A model generated the notes under the pieces. The model was not told the DNA's origin and did no database searches. It saw only the letters and a list, made by a program, of their open reading frames with translations. Positions 48,878-59,686 of a stretch of 64,000 bases of DNA are shown here, piece after piece; within the stretch, counting starts at the first letter, position 1, and every line of letters starts with the position of its first letter. The position numbers were made by a program, and so were the translations under genes. The DNA is from Apium graveolens (lineage: Eukaryota; Streptophyta; Magnoliopsida; Apiales; Apiaceae): the NCBI RefSeq assembly GCF_009905375.1, contig NC_133657.1, positions 69,436,907-69,500,906 of the forward strand, read 5' to 3'.

Positions 48878-50057
48878 TAACTACATCCTTTTGGGAGGAT
48901 GCAGCTAGAAGTGAGCTTTTATCCTTTTTAAGCACTGCAGTTTGTTGGGAAACTACAGTGTGGCTAGGCTGGGATTCACTCAACTCTCCAACCTTATTCT
49001 TGGGGTTTCTTTGATGTTCACCCCTTCCCTCACCTGACTTTCCCTTCTTCACACTCCCCTCTTTTGATTTTGTGGATTTTTCAACTGGTATCTTTTGAGA
49101 GGTACTAGAGGGGGTTTTCTTTGATTTAGATTTGGAAATGGTAGTAGGTTTGGAGGCTTTGGTAGGCAACTGTTTGGTCATTAACACAGTTGCCATAGCT
49201 ACTCCTGAATTCAAAGAAATCGTGGAAGTTGGAATTGTTGTAGGAATGGATGAACTTACCTCACTTACCTGAGGTGCCTGCATTACAGGAAAGTAGAACA
49301 TTGGCACATCCTTGTGATGATTGGCCCTGTTCAAATCTGCAATGAGTCTTCTCTCTTGAACCCAACAAACCAGTTTGTTGTTTGGGTTCTCAAGCACAAT
49401 CTCTTCACAGAGGTGGTTAGCCAATAACATGAAAAATCTAGCATAATACACATTCTTACCTCTTTTAGCTAACTCACCTAATTTAAAACCTAACTCAAAC
49501 AAGACAAGGTCACTTAAATTATAGAATTTATCTGTAACTAGCATGTATAGCATGTTAAGCATGGAAATATTTACTGAATCAAAATTACTGACTTTTTCAG
49601 AGAAAACCTTAGTCACTACATCACAAATGAAACTCCACTCCTTCCTAAGACCCATTCTCCTAATATCACTCAGTTTAGAAGTAGAAATTGCATAATGCAT
49701 GGGATTAAACATATTGATAATATCAGTGTCATTGTGTGGTGAAGTCACATTATTATCAGGAATTTTGAAACATGCTTTTATCACATCACTATTGATACAG
49801 AATTCATTACCTTTGATGGTTAGAGTGATGGTCTTGTTAGTAGAGTTGTAGATAGCAATGGACCACATCTCTTCAACAACTTCACAGAAGATTGTGGGTG
49901 ATTCCAGCATGGCGTAATTTAGCTTGCAATTTCTCACAAAGTCCATCATCTTCTGATAGTCCTCTGATTGCTGAATACCCTTATTGACCAATGCAGTGAA
50001 ATTGTTCTTCTCATAAATGAACCCAGTTTGAGACATAATCTTTACTACAGGTGCCAT
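48744..50057 (-). pseudogene. Extra reading frame of D, N-terminal part (437 codons)
   Basis: It starts at ATG 50057 in the context AACAATGGC, about 110 bases after a TATA box. Residues 1-240 look folded: SEDYQKMMDFV, a Trp near residue 68, TLTIKGNEFCI, EWSFICDVV and FYARFF-like aromatic clusters, all alignable with element A at 590-1330. Residues 245-437 are Ser/Thr/Lys/Pro-rich and probably disordered and basic. The domain may belong to the 'putative plant transposon protein' type, but I cannot confirm it. Intactness of the first 240 residues, while A's copy is broken, suggests D is younger. Confidence 0.72.
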
Positions 50058-50490
50058 TGTTAGAGAATGAAAGCTTGAAGAGAAGTAGAATAATTGTTTG
50101 AGAGAGAATGAAATAAAAGCAGTTGAATTTTAGAATGATAAAAGAAAACAATTACAATGAAATAAGCTTTTATACTATCTCAAAAATAACTGATGAAAAT
50201 AATAACGTAAAGTAAATTAACCAATAGAAAATTGCCTAAAATAGCCGTTTAAAGATAAACTGTAAAAATTCCACCCATTATCCATCGTGTAATGCTTACA
50301 AACTGTAAGTATACTCGATGGATAATGTACAGGGAATTAACGGCTGAGATTAAGACAATTCGACGGATGAGGATAAACTGTTATCCGTCGAGTTTTAAAA
50401 TATTCCAGAAAAGTAATTGATTTTCATTAGCAAATAATATATCGACGGATGACTAAACTCGATGGATAAGGGTCATCCGTCGAGATGTAA
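50058..50490 (-). promoter_or_regulatory. Internal promoter candidate before D's extra reading frame
   Basis: In element direction: seven CATCCGTCGA-type motifs (50474, 50459, 50442, 50382, 50360, 50315 and 50279, in both orientations), a TATA box (GTATAAAAG, 50167-50175), a pyrimidine-rich leader with CTCTC words, and ATG 50057 in AACAATGGC. The LTR of D has the same order of motif cluster and TATA. Element A shows the same arrangement with a different motif. I infer a separate transcript for the extra frame. Confidence 0.5.
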
Positions 50491-50578
50491 ATTTTGACTT
50501 AGCCAAAATTTCATCCAAGACTAAAAAATCAATTAAGTTTCTGGCTACATTACAACTTACAGAATAACTCAGATAAAT
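50491..50578 (-). other. Spacer after D pol
   Basis: Non-coding bases between the pol stop (50579) and the motif cluster. No feature seen. Confidence 0.6.
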
Positions 50579-50788
50579 TTAAGAGTAATTAAGCATACCT
50601 AACTCACTTACCAACCTTGAAAAGGTGGATTCATCCAGTGGCTTGGTAAAGATATCTGCAAGTTGCTTCTCACTTGGAACAAAATGTAGTTCCACAGTAC
50701 CATTCATTACATGTTCCCTTATGAAATGGTACTTGATATCTATGTGCTTTGTCCTTGAATGTTGCACTGGATTTTCAGTGATGGCAAT
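50579..50788 (-). pseudogene. RNase H of D, C-terminal half
   Basis: It continues the RNase H left of element I: ITENPVQHSRTKHIDIKYHF, then EKQLADIFTKPL, and ends at 50579. GCAAT at 50784-50788 is the target duplication of I. Joined across I, the DNTSAIA motif of 58486-58520 runs in phase into ITENPV. Confidence 0.9.
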
Positions 50789-51885
50789 TGTTGGGAACCA
50801 CGAACTTAGGGTGTTACTACGTTTTACGATAAAGATTACGAAAAAAAAGATTACCTTGTTAATGGTTGATTCCACGCTCTTCTATTGTATTCCCAAATTC
50901 CCTTGAGCGAAGTGTGACCTCCGTCTTCTCAAGTTATCCTCTCTTCTTGCTCCTTGGTGGCTACAATATGTTTTCACACAATTCCAAGCAAGAAGAGAAT
51001 AAGAATATATATAGGCTACAATAGGGACCATGGATAATTAGGTTGGGCCTTCTAATTACATCTTGAGCCTAGCCCAATGTAATTAAATATTAATTCAATC
51101 CACTAAAGAATTAATATTTGCACTACCTTTCCTAATACCGTAATTTAATTAATTCGGTTCCAATATTATTTGCTTATTAAATTCCCCATGTTTAAAATAT
51201 CATATGTCCATTAATTAAATAAATTACTGATAATTTATTTAATTAATATCTTTTATCCTTGATCATCCACTCAACCTTTATTTAATTATGCCAGAATAAA
51301 TTCCACCTGCAGGGTTTCACATAATTAAATCTTTTTGAGCTTTCAAGGTGACATCATTAACCCGAATATTATCAGGACATGGATTCCTTCAATAAATAAT
51401 ATCCACCATGTATATAATTCCATCACCCAAAATATAATGATATAATTTAAAAGAATTATTTCATATATAAATCAAAGCATGTAAATAATATACACGTGTC
51501 AATTACTATTTCCGGATTAAGAACCTAAGCATTAATAATAACATAGAATCTTAGTTCTCCTTCTTAATCAGTATTAAGGGAACAATTCTAAATTTGATCA
51601 TGTTCAATATACACAAAGTATACTAGTATTATTTATTAGTCAATATAAACTAATCTAAATAATACTACAGCCATACCAGTGGATTGTCCAACACCACCTG
51701 TGCTATGAACCTTATTATATTATATAACCGTATTTAACAATCTAATATTCTGTATCCCATTTGATACTAGATTGTTCACAATATATAATATTAGACAACA
51801 TGTAAACATTCAAATGATTCTCAAATAAACTGGCCAGAAATAAATGTACATACTTCAAATAAATATTTTTCAGTATACACTAACA
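50789..51885 (-). repeat. 3' LTR of element I (1097 bp)
   Basis: TGTTGGGAACC... to ...ACACTAACA on the plus strand, with no long open frame. It adjoins the polypurine tract. Confidence 0.95.
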
Positions 51886-51901
51886 ATCTCCCACTTATAC
51901 T
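51886..51901 (-). promoter_or_regulatory. Polypurine tract of element I
   Basis: The minus strand reads AGTATAAGTGGGAGAT directly before the LTR. Confidence 0.85.
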
Positions 51902-51955
51902 CAAAATATTTTATGTGTACATCAGTGTTTATTTAATCCACTATTACATAAAAAT

Positions 51956-54592
51956 CTATGTGTCCATCCATCTAACTCCTATCGCTTCCACATGCTTGTC
52001 AAAAACCTTGGTTGGCAAGCTCTTTGTGAAAGGATCTGCTCGGTTGTCTTCTGATGATATGTGAGCCACAACTATATCCCCTCGCTTTACGATTCCTCGT
52101 ATGAGATGATACTTACGTTCAATATGTTTAGCTGCTTTGTGGTCTCGCGGTTCCTTTGAATTTGCCACAGCACCAGTGTTATCACAATACACCGTCAAGC
52201 TCTTAGGCAAATTAGGTACCACATCTAAGTCCAAAAGGAAGTTCCTGAACCATACAGCCTCCTTGGCAGCCTCAGAGGCCGCCACGTACTCGGCCTTCAT
52301 GGTGGAGTCTGCAATGCATTTCTGCTTTACACTCCTCCATATAACGGCTCCACCTCCCAAAGTAAAAACATATCCCGAGGTTGATTTCCTTTTATCCCTA
52401 TCTGATTGGAAATCTGAATCAGTATATCCCAAAGGAAATAGATCTGAGGCCTTGTAAATTAACATATACTCCTTAGTCCTTCTCAGGTACTTGAGTATAG
52501 TTTTTACTGCACTCCAATGTTCCTGACCTGGGTTCAACTGATATCTACTAACCATGCCTACAGCAAAGCAGATGTTAGGCCTCGTACATAACATAGCATA
52601 CATTAAGCTTCCACATGCTGAAGCATAAGGAACTGCTTTCATACTCTCTATATCCTTAGGTGTCGAAGGACACTGCTTCTTAGATAGAGCAACTCCATGC
52701 TTAAAAGGTAGAAAACCTTTCTTGGAGTTCTGCATGTTAAAACGAGCTAATACTTCATCAATGTAGGGCTCTTGAGATAAAGCCAACATCCTTTTCTTGC
52801 GATCCCTTATAACTTTGATCCTAAGGATGTATGCCGCTTCACCTAAGTCCTTCATGTCAAATTTTTTGAACAACCATGCCTTTACTGATGACAACATCTC
52901 AACATTGTTTCCAATGAGTAAAATATCATCTACATATAGTACTAGAAAAACCACTGCATTACCTTCACTTCTCTTATACACGCACGATTCGCTTGGACTT
53001 TGATCAAATCCATATGACTGGACTGCCTGATCAAAACGAATATTCCAGTCTCTAGAAGCTTGTTTAAGTCCATAAATAGACCTCTTAAGCTTACATACCA
53101 GATGCTCTTGGCCTTCCTTAATGAATCCTTTTGGTTGCTGCATATAGATGGTTTCTTCAAGACTTCCATTAAGAAAAGCTGTCTTGACATCCATTTGCCA
53201 AATCTCATAATCGAGATGAGCTGCTATAGATAAAAGAATACGGATTGACTTAAGCATGACTACCGGTGAAAAGGTTTCCTCATAATCGATACCTTCTTTC
53301 TGAGTATACCCTTTCGCAACAAGTCTTGCTTTCCAGGCTTTCACCTTTTTATCTAATCCCCTCTTTTTCTTGTAGATCCACTTACATCCAATAGGTTTTA
53401 TACCTTTGGGTGGTTCCACGAGCTCCGAGACCTGATTAGAATACATTGATTCTATCTCAGATTCCATCGCCTTTTGCCAAAGATCTGCATCTTTGTCTTG
53501 TGCTGCCTCTTCGTATGTACAGGGATCATCATCATGTTCACCAGAGACCAAGTCTGAAGACTCACCCAAAAACATGAATCTATCAGGCTGTTGAACAACC
53601 CTCCCACTACGACGAGGCACTGGTGCGGTATTAGTGACAGGTTGTACATTATGTTGTGGTTGTTCTACTTGTACTACAGCTTCATGGGTATTATTTGTCC
53701 CTCCCACTAGTTCCTCTAAAATGACACTACTCATGGGTTTGTGATTCATTATATATTCCTCCTCTAAGAATCTTGCATTGATGCTAACAATGACATCCCG
53801 ATTCTTCGAACTATAAAATAAATATCCTTTCATTCCCATGGGGTAGCCTACAAACAACCTTACTTCTGTACGAGATTCTAACTTAGTCGCGTTCTTGTTC
53901 AGCACATGTGCTGGACAACCCCATATTCGAATATGTCTTAGACTCGGTTTATCCCCGGTCCACAATTCTAAGGGGGTTTTAGGAACCGACTTAGAAGGTA
54001 CTAAGTTCAGAAGATAAGCTGCTGTCTCTAAGGCATGTCCCCAAAACGACTTGGGTAAATCCGAATAACTCATCATCGATCTAACACTCTCTAAAAGAGT
54101 CTGGTTCCTTCTCTCTGCTACACCGTTCTGCTGGGGTGTGCCTGGTGCAGTTAACTGGGATTCTATCCCATTTTCTGATAAATATTCCCTAAATTCTCCA
54201 AGCAAGTATTCGCCACCAGGATCTGATCGTAGTGACTTGATACTTTTATTAAGTCGCTTCTCCATTTTAGCTTTGTACTCTTTGAACTTATCAAAGCACT
54301 CAGACTTACGGTGCAACAAATAAACGTACCCATATCTAGAATAATCATCAATGAAAGTGACGAAATATTCATAACCACCTCTTGCTTGGATATTCATGGG
54401 TCCACATAAATCAGAGTGAACCAATTCTAACAGTTGTTTGGCTCTATTCCCTTTTTCCTTGAAAGGCCTATTAGTCATTTTACCTTCCAAGCAGGATTCA
54501 CAAACTGGAAATGGCTCCACTACCAATGAGCTTAAAGGCCCGTCTACTACCAGTTTTTGAATCCTCCTCAAGTTAATATGACCTAATCTCAA
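51956..54592 (-). CDS. Integrase-RT-RNase H of element I (878 codons)
   Basis: One long open frame holding all replication domains. Integrase: end of the zinc module (CESCLEGK, about residue 28), catalytic [14 protein letters not shown] and AERRNQT (D-D-E present). [34 protein letters not shown], and [11 protein letters not shown] with both Asp. RNase [39 protein letters not shown]. It ends IGVRWMDT at 51956. The frame begins only because a TAG (54593-54595) cuts it from the protease part; related proteins have Trp there (YLWHLRLGH type). It could still work if the stop is read through, but probably needs help from another copy. Confidence 0.93.
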   Translation of the reverse strand: MRLGHINLRRIQKLVVDGPLSSLVVEPFPVCESCLEGKMTNRPFKEKGNRAKQLLELVHSDLCGPMNIQARGGYEYFVTFIDDYSRYGYVYLLHRKSECFDKFKEYKAKMEKRLNKSIKSLRSDPGGEYLLGEFREYLSENGIESQLTAPGTPQQNGVAERRNQTLLESVRSMMSYSDLPKSFWGHALETAAYLLNLVPSKSVPKTPLELWTGDKPSLRHIRIWGCPAHVLNKNATKLESRTEVRLFVGYPMGMKGYLFYSSKNRDVIVSINARFLEEEYIMNHKPMSSVILEELVGGTNNTHEAVVQVEQPQHNVQPVTNTAPVPRRSGRVVQQPDRFMFLGESSDLVSGEHDDDPCTYEEAAQDKDADLWQKAMESEIESMYSNQVSELVEPPKGIKPIGCKWIYKKKRGLDKKVKAWKARLVAKGYTQKEGIDYEETFSPVVMLKSIRILLSIAAHLDYEIWQMDVKTAFLNGSLEETIYMQQPKGFIKEGQEHLVCKLKRSIYGLKQASRDWNIRFDQAVQSYGFDQSPSESCVYKRSEGNAVVFLVLYVDDILLIGNNVEMLSSVKAWLFKKFDMKDLGEAAYILRIKVIRDRKKRMLALSQEPYIDEVLARFNMQNSKKGFLPFKHGVALSKKQCPSTPKDIESMKAVPYASACGSLMYAMLCTRPNICFAVGMVSRYQLNPGQEHWSAVKTILKYLRRTKEYMLIYKASDLFPLGYTDSDFQSDRDKRKSTSGYVFTLGGGAVIWRSVKQKCIADSTMKAEYVAASEAAKEAVWFRNFLLDLDVVPNLPKSLTVYCDNTGAVANSKEPRDHKAAKHIERKYHLIRGIVKRGDIVVAHISSEDNRADPFTKSLPTKVFDKHVEAIGVRWMDT

Positions 54593-55036
54593 GTGCTAAA
54601 GATATGTTTGGTTCAAACTAGAAGGTTCCTTTCTTTTAGTAGAGTTAGAAGATGTGTTGTTCAATTCCCTAAATTGCAATTGCAGTGCAGGTTGACTAGG
54701 ATTAATTATATACAAATTGTCTTGCAATGTACCAGAACATATAATTCGTTTATTCATCATAATAGAAACATTACGATCCAAACAAACATTATAACCATCC
54801 AAAGCAAGTTTAGAAACCGAAATTAAATTCCTTCTAAAAGAAGGTACATAAAGACAATTGTTCAAAACCAAAATCCTATCAGAACCAAAAGATAAATGAA
54901 TAACTCCTACTGCAACTACTGCTACTTTCGTAGCATCTCCCATGAACACGTATATCTCACCATCTCTAAGCATTCTGGATAGTTGGAACCCATGCATAGA
55001 ATTACAAACATGATCAGTGGCTCCTGTATCTACACA
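54593..55036 (-). pseudogene. Protease part of element I between two stops
   Basis: In the same frame as gag and pol, starting after the TAG at 55037-55039: CVDTGATDHVCNS with the catalytic Asp, then MHGFQLS, ILVLNNCLYVPSFRRNLISVS. The true start is gag's ATG, so the Met at 54997 is internal. The stop at each end fits TGG to TAG. Confidence 0.88.
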
Positions 55037-55945
55037 CTAAGTGCTCGTAGATATAGCCGCTATAAATGTTTCTGTAACTAGAGAAAGAGACATACCAGTA
55101 TTGTTTGTCTTCTTGGGAAAAGGACAATCCTGTTTCCAGTGACCTGACTGTTTGCATCTGAAGCACTTTCCCTTAGGCTTTTTCACACCACCCTGAACTC
55201 CCACTGCCTTCACAGCTTTCTGTGTCTGAGCCTTTTTCTTCTTCTTAATACCTTTCGGCTTAGAGGAAGAACCTTTCTCAGCCACATTCACTTGAACACT
55301 CTGCCGAAATAATCCTTCAGCTGCCTGAAGTTCTGTCAGCAGTTCTGCGAGACTATACTGCCTCTTGTTCATGTTGTAATTCAAGCGGAACTGCTCAAAA
55401 CTCTTGGACAAGCTCATAAGGATAATGTCAATCTGGGTTTCCCCGTCAAGTTCAGCACCAAGGATCTCTATCTCATTCAAATGCGACATCATCTTGAGAA
55501 CATGATCCCTTATAGGTGTGCCTTCAGCCATCTGAGTGTTCATTAAAGCCTTCATGGCTACTTGCCTAGCAGCCCTATTCTGATCTCCAAAAAGTTCCTT
55601 GAGATTAAAGAGCATATCCGAAGCAGTGGCCATAGACTGATGCTGATGCTGCAAAACACCCGACATTGCTGCCAGAATGTAACATCGCGACATTTCATCA
55701 GCCTTAATCCACCGTTTATAATACTCTTTCTCATCTTCAGGAGCATCAGCAGCAGGCTGTTCAGGCTTGGGTTCATAAGTGCAAAACTTGTACTCCTCAG
55801 CAGTCAACACAATGTCCAAATTTCGTTTCCATTCAATATAGTTAGGTCCGGTAAGTTTGTTATCCTTAAGTATGGTGAATAGTGGATTAAAGCCCATTTT
55901 ATCCTGAGAATCATGCATAAAAATATCACATAAATAAGGGTGCAT
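55037..55945 (-). CDS. Gag of element I (302 codons)
   Basis: Copia gag: GPNYIEWKRNLDIVL near residue 34, the UBN2-type core (LKELFGDQNRAARQVAMKAL, IRDHVLKMMSHLNEIE), and an intact zinc knuckle CFRCKQSGHWKQDC (CX2CX4HX4C) near residue 262 after a Lys-rich stretch. The start could be 55945, 55915 or 55895; the last two place the usual hydrophobic gag start close to the Met. The frame ends at a TAG inside what should be gag-pol; without it the product would run into the protease. Confidence 0.9.
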   Translation of the reverse strand: MHPYLCDIFMHDSQDKMGFNPLFTILKDNKLTGPNYIEWKRNLDIVLTAEEYKFCTYEPKPEQPAADAPEDEKEYYKRWIKADEMSRCYILAAMSGVLQHQHQSMATASDMLFNLKELFGDQNRAARQVAMKALMNTQMAEGTPIRDHVLKMMSHLNEIEILGAELDGETQIDIILMSLSKSFEQFRLNYNMNKRQYSLAELLTELQAAEGLFRQSVQVNVAEKGSSSKPKGIKKKKKAQTQKAVKAVGVQGGVKKPKGKCFRCKQSGHWKQDCPFPKKTNNTGMSLSLVTETFIAAISTST

Positions 55946-57370
55946 TAATTATTAAGATCTAAATTATTAAAATTTAATGCACTAACATCTAAACACCATA
56001 AGCTTCTGGTACGCCACGATGTGTGACATGTATACCACCTAATTTTGTTTAAATGTTACTTCGGTCCTATTACTAAACAATATGCCACGTTGGGGTGGAC
56101 TATATTATTTTTCATAGCTAAGTGTATACCATCATCAAATCTTAAATTATTCGAAATCTATGGAACTTGGTATGCCACGATGGGTGGCGTGTATACCTTC
56201 CAATATTCGTAATTTTGCCTTGAATAAAATACTTCAATTCAATATTCATCAATGGTTTGATTTCCAGGTAGTGGAGGAGTCACATCGGTCTCGCTTAAAA
56301 CCCACAGCCTTACAAGTTCAATGAACCCGTTTTTGACAAAATCGCCCAAAATCAGAAATAAAGAAAATCCGTATTTATTCCTTTCAAAATTTATTAATTT
56401 AAGAAGTTTGTTCTAGTAATTTCTATAACATTCTAGACACCACAAATTACATGCCACGATGGGTGACGTATATATAATTTATATTCGTCTTTATGTTAAA
56501 TTACCTACAACCAATAATGGAGACCATGGGATTTAATTTCATATTAATTCCCTCTCCCACTTAGATTTTTTTTTATTAAAATTGAGGAATTTTAAAATTA
56601 AATGGGGCCCTATGTTGTTATAATTATGTCTAATCATGCATTCAAAATACACACATAATTTTAGCAACATATAACATTTAATTAAAGCAATAAATAAAAT
56701 TTATGTCCATGTCGTCCTAATTAAGTTAAACATGCAATTTTAAAAGAATTACACACATAATTAACGACACACATAATCAATAAATTAAAGCAATAATTAA
56801 AATTTAATGGAAAAAATTAAAATAAATTTTCCACTATTATGGCCCTTGAAAAAAAAAATCCAGCTCTAAAAAAAAATCTGCCCCAAGCGCGCCCCGACGA
56901 CCCCAGCAGCCCCGGCTGCCGCAGCAGCCCCGGCTGCCGCAGCAGCCCCGGCAGTCCCAACAGCCCCAGCAGCCCCAGATGCCGCAGCAGCCCCAGCAGC
57001 CCTAGTAGCCCCATGTAATCGCACAGCGGAACAAAAAACTACCTGAATTGATTTCCGATCGCACATAACCATTACAATATACCCGGAACAATTACAAAAA
57101 AATAGATCTAATACAAAACTAATTTTGTAAAATTTATTCTAACACGATCAACCCTCGTGTAAATTACAACCACGATTAAACCACGTGGAAACCAAAACAA
57201 AAATTAACCACGATTAAACCACGTGGGATCCAAACACATAATTAAAATATACATGGCCATAATAGTGGATTAACAACCTGCATCAAAACCAATACAAGCA
57301 AAACACTATATACACGCATATATAATTACGACATGGACATTATATCATAAAACGTAGAACCCATTACCAG
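55946..57370 (-). other. Long leader of element I with repeats
   Basis: 1.4 kb between primer site and gag. Four interspersed copies of a TGCCACG(A/T)TG(G/T)G(T/G)G word (about 56009-56037, 56081-56100, 56171-56197, 56450-56475). A GC-rich block lies at 56880-57014. Two copies of CACGATTAAACCACGTGG lie at 57171-57188 and 57209-57226, each holding CACGTG. No protein is convincing here. Confidence 0.75.
56880..57014 (-). repeat. GC-rich imperfect tandem repeat in I's leader
   Basis: Short units around GCAGCCCC(A/G)G and GCTGCCGCAGCAGCC repeat about ten times in otherwise AT-rich DNA. Read on the minus strand one frame gives Gly/Leu-rich and another Ala/Gly-rich low complexity, so the open frames here are repeat artefacts. 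Confidence 0.85.
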
Positions 57371-57382
57371 GCTCTGATACCA
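57371..57382 (-). promoter_or_regulatory. Primer binding site of element I
   Basis: The minus strand reads TGGTATCAGAGC two bases inside the LTR, matching initiator-Met tRNA. Confidence 0.93.
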
Positions 57383-57384
57383 AT

Positions 57385-58480
57385 TGTTGGGAACCACGGA
57401 CTTAGGGTGTTACTACATTTTACGATAAAGATTACGAAAAAAAAGATTACCTTGTTAATGGTTGATTCCACGCTCTTCTATTGTATTCCCAAATTCCCTT
57501 GACCGAAGTATGGCCTCCGTCTTCTCAAGTTATCCTCTCTTCTTGCTCCTTGGTGGCTACAATATGTTTTCACACAATTCCAAGCAAGAAGAGAATAAGA
57601 ATATATATAGGCTACAATAGGGACCATGGATAATTAGGTTGTGCCTTCTAATTACATCTTGAGCCTAGCCCAATATAATTAAATATTAATTCAATCCACT
57701 ATAGAATTAATATTTGCACTACCTTTCCTAATACCGTAATTTAATTAATTCGGTTCCAATATTATTTGCTTATTAAATTCCCCATGTTTAAAATATCATA
57801 TGTCCATTAATTAAATAAATTACTGATAATTTATTTAATTAATATCTTTTATCCTTGATCATCCACTCAACCTTTATTTAATTATGCCAGAATAAATTCC
57901 ACCTGCAGGGTTTCACATAATTAAATCTTTTTGAGCTTTCAAGGGGACATCATTAACCCGAATATTATCAGGACATGGATTCCTTCAATAAATAATATCC
58001 ACCATGTATATAATTCCATCACCCAAAATATAATGATATAATTCAAAAGAATTATTTCATATATAAATCAAAGCATGTAAATAATATACACGTGTCAATT
58101 ACTATTTCCGGATTAAGAACTTAAGCATTAATAATAACATAGAATCTTAGTTCTCCTTCTTAATCAGTATTAAGGGAACAATTCTAAATTTGATCCTGTT
58201 CAATATACACAAAGTATACTAGTATTATTTATTAGTCAATATAAACTAATCTAAATAATACTACAGCCATACCAGTGGATTGTCCAACACCACCTGTGTT
58301 GTGAACCTTATTATATTATATAACTGTATTTAACAATCTAAGATTCTGTATCCCATTTGATACTAGATTGTTCACAATATATAATATTAGACAACATGTA
58401 AACATTCAAATGATTCTCAAATAAACTGGCCAGAAATAAATGTACATACTTCAAATAAATATTTTCAGCATACACTAACA
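57385..58480 (-). repeat. 5' LTR of element I (1096 bp)
   Basis: TGTTGGGAACC... to ...ACACTAACA; about 98.4 percent identical by eye to 50789-51885. Confidence 0.95.
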
Positions 58481-58485
58481 GCAAT

Positions 58486-58656
58486 TGCACTTGTGTTATC
58501 ACAGAAAATAGAAATTCTCTCAACTTGCAAACCATAGTCTAGCAATTGATTTTTCATCCATAAAATCTGTGCACAGCAACTGCCAGCATCAATATATTCA
58601 GCTTCAGCTGTAGAAGTAGAAACTGAGTTTTGCTTTTTTACTGAACCAGGACACAA
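58486..58656 (-). pseudogene. RNase H of D, N-terminal half
   Basis: [31 protein letters not shown] and FCDNTSAIA: the RNase H active-site region. It is in a different frame from the RT because of an extra base in a T6 run (58634-58639). Element I cuts it after DNTSAIA. Confidence 0.9.
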
Positions 58657-59686
58657 GCTTGTTTCCTAGAAATTGACAGGTTCCTGTTGTGCTCTTTCTA
58701 TCAATTTTACAACCTGCATAATCTGCATCTGAATAACCTTTTAGATCAAAACCAGAATCTCTAGGGTACCAAATGCCAAGATTTGATGTTCCCTTGAGAT
58801 ATCTGAAAATTCTCTTTATAGCTATCAAGTAAGATTCTCTTAAATCAGCCTGAAATCTAGCACATAAACAAGTAGCAAACATTATATCTGGCCTACTAGC
58901 TGTTAAGTAAAGAAGTGAGCCAACCATGCCCCTATAACTTGAGATATCCACAGACTTTTCAGTAGTGTTCAATTCAAGCTTAGTTACAGTGGCCATGGGA
59001 GTTTTTGTAGATGTGCAATCCATTAGATCAGACTTCTTTAAAAAATCAAAAATATATTTAGTTTGACTAATGAATATTCCATTACTAACTTTCTTAACTT
59101 GTAAACCAAGAAAATAAGTTAGTTCTCCCATCATACTCATTTCATACTTACTTTGCATCAATTTGGCAAACTTTTTGCAAAGTTTCTCATTTGTAGAGCC
59201 AAAAATAATAACATCTATATAAATCTGAACAAGTATACTAGAGCCATTAACATTTCTGAAAAATAAAGTTTTATCTACAGTACCTCTTGTGAAGTGATTT
59301 TCCAAAAGGAACTTTGATAAAGTGTCATACCAGGCTCTAGGTGCTTGCTTCAGTCCAGAAAGTGCTTTCAGAAGATAATAGACATACTCTAGAAAATTTG
59401 GATCTTCAAAACCAGGAGGTTGACTGACATATACTTCTTCCTCCAAATCTCCATTCAAAAAGGCACTTTTGACATCCATTTGATAGACCTTGAAATTGGC
59501 ATGGGCTGCATAGGCTAAGAAAATTCTGATGGCTTCAAGTCTTGCAACAGGAGCAAATGTTTCATCAAAATTTATTCCTTCTTGCTGACAGTAGCCCTTA
59601 GCAACCAATCTAGCTTTGTTCCTGACTACTATGCCATTTTCATCCATCTTGTTTCTGAATACCCACTTTGTGTCTATTGGATTCTT
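58604..59686 (-). pseudogene. Reverse transcriptase of D, active site changed
   Basis: [40 protein letters not shown] and [11 protein letters not shown] are intact. The active-site motif reads [10 protein letters not shown] near 59212 instead of YVDD: the second catalytic Asp is Val. Later come [18 protein letters not shown] and [19 protein letters not shown] (start of RNase H). A TGA (59687-59689) cuts the domain from the integrase part, in the same frame ([20 protein letters not shown]). It is not catalytically competent. Confidence 0.9.

Larger units (their letters stand above)
50789..58480 (-). mobile_element. Element I: nearly complete Ty1/copia (7692 bp)
   Basis: LTRs 50789-51885 and 57385-58480, target duplication GCAAT on both sides (50784-50788, 58481-58485), primer site, polypurine tract, gag and pol in order. 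Only two nonsense codons interrupt gag-pol (at 55037 and 54593), both where a Trp is expected. By eye the LTRs differ at about 17 bases and one 1-bp indel, roughly 1.6 percent; with a commonly used rate near 1.3e-8 per site per year that is about 0.6 million years. It splits D's RNase H. It is not of the Sirevirus type (no coiled-coil gag, no extra frame). Confidence 0.95.

Noticed and set aside
45518..50057. Retroviral-type envelope gene in D
   Set aside because: Position fits the 'envelope-like' frame of Sireviruses, but no signal peptide, membrane segment or furin-like site is visible, so I leave the function open.
52137..52457. 106-codon plus frame in element I
   Set aside because: Shadow of the RNase H coding strand.
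56817..57072. Gly/Leu-rich and Ala/Gly-rich minus frames
   Set aside because: Two frames of the same GC-rich repeat, both low complexity, lying in the untranslated leader of I.
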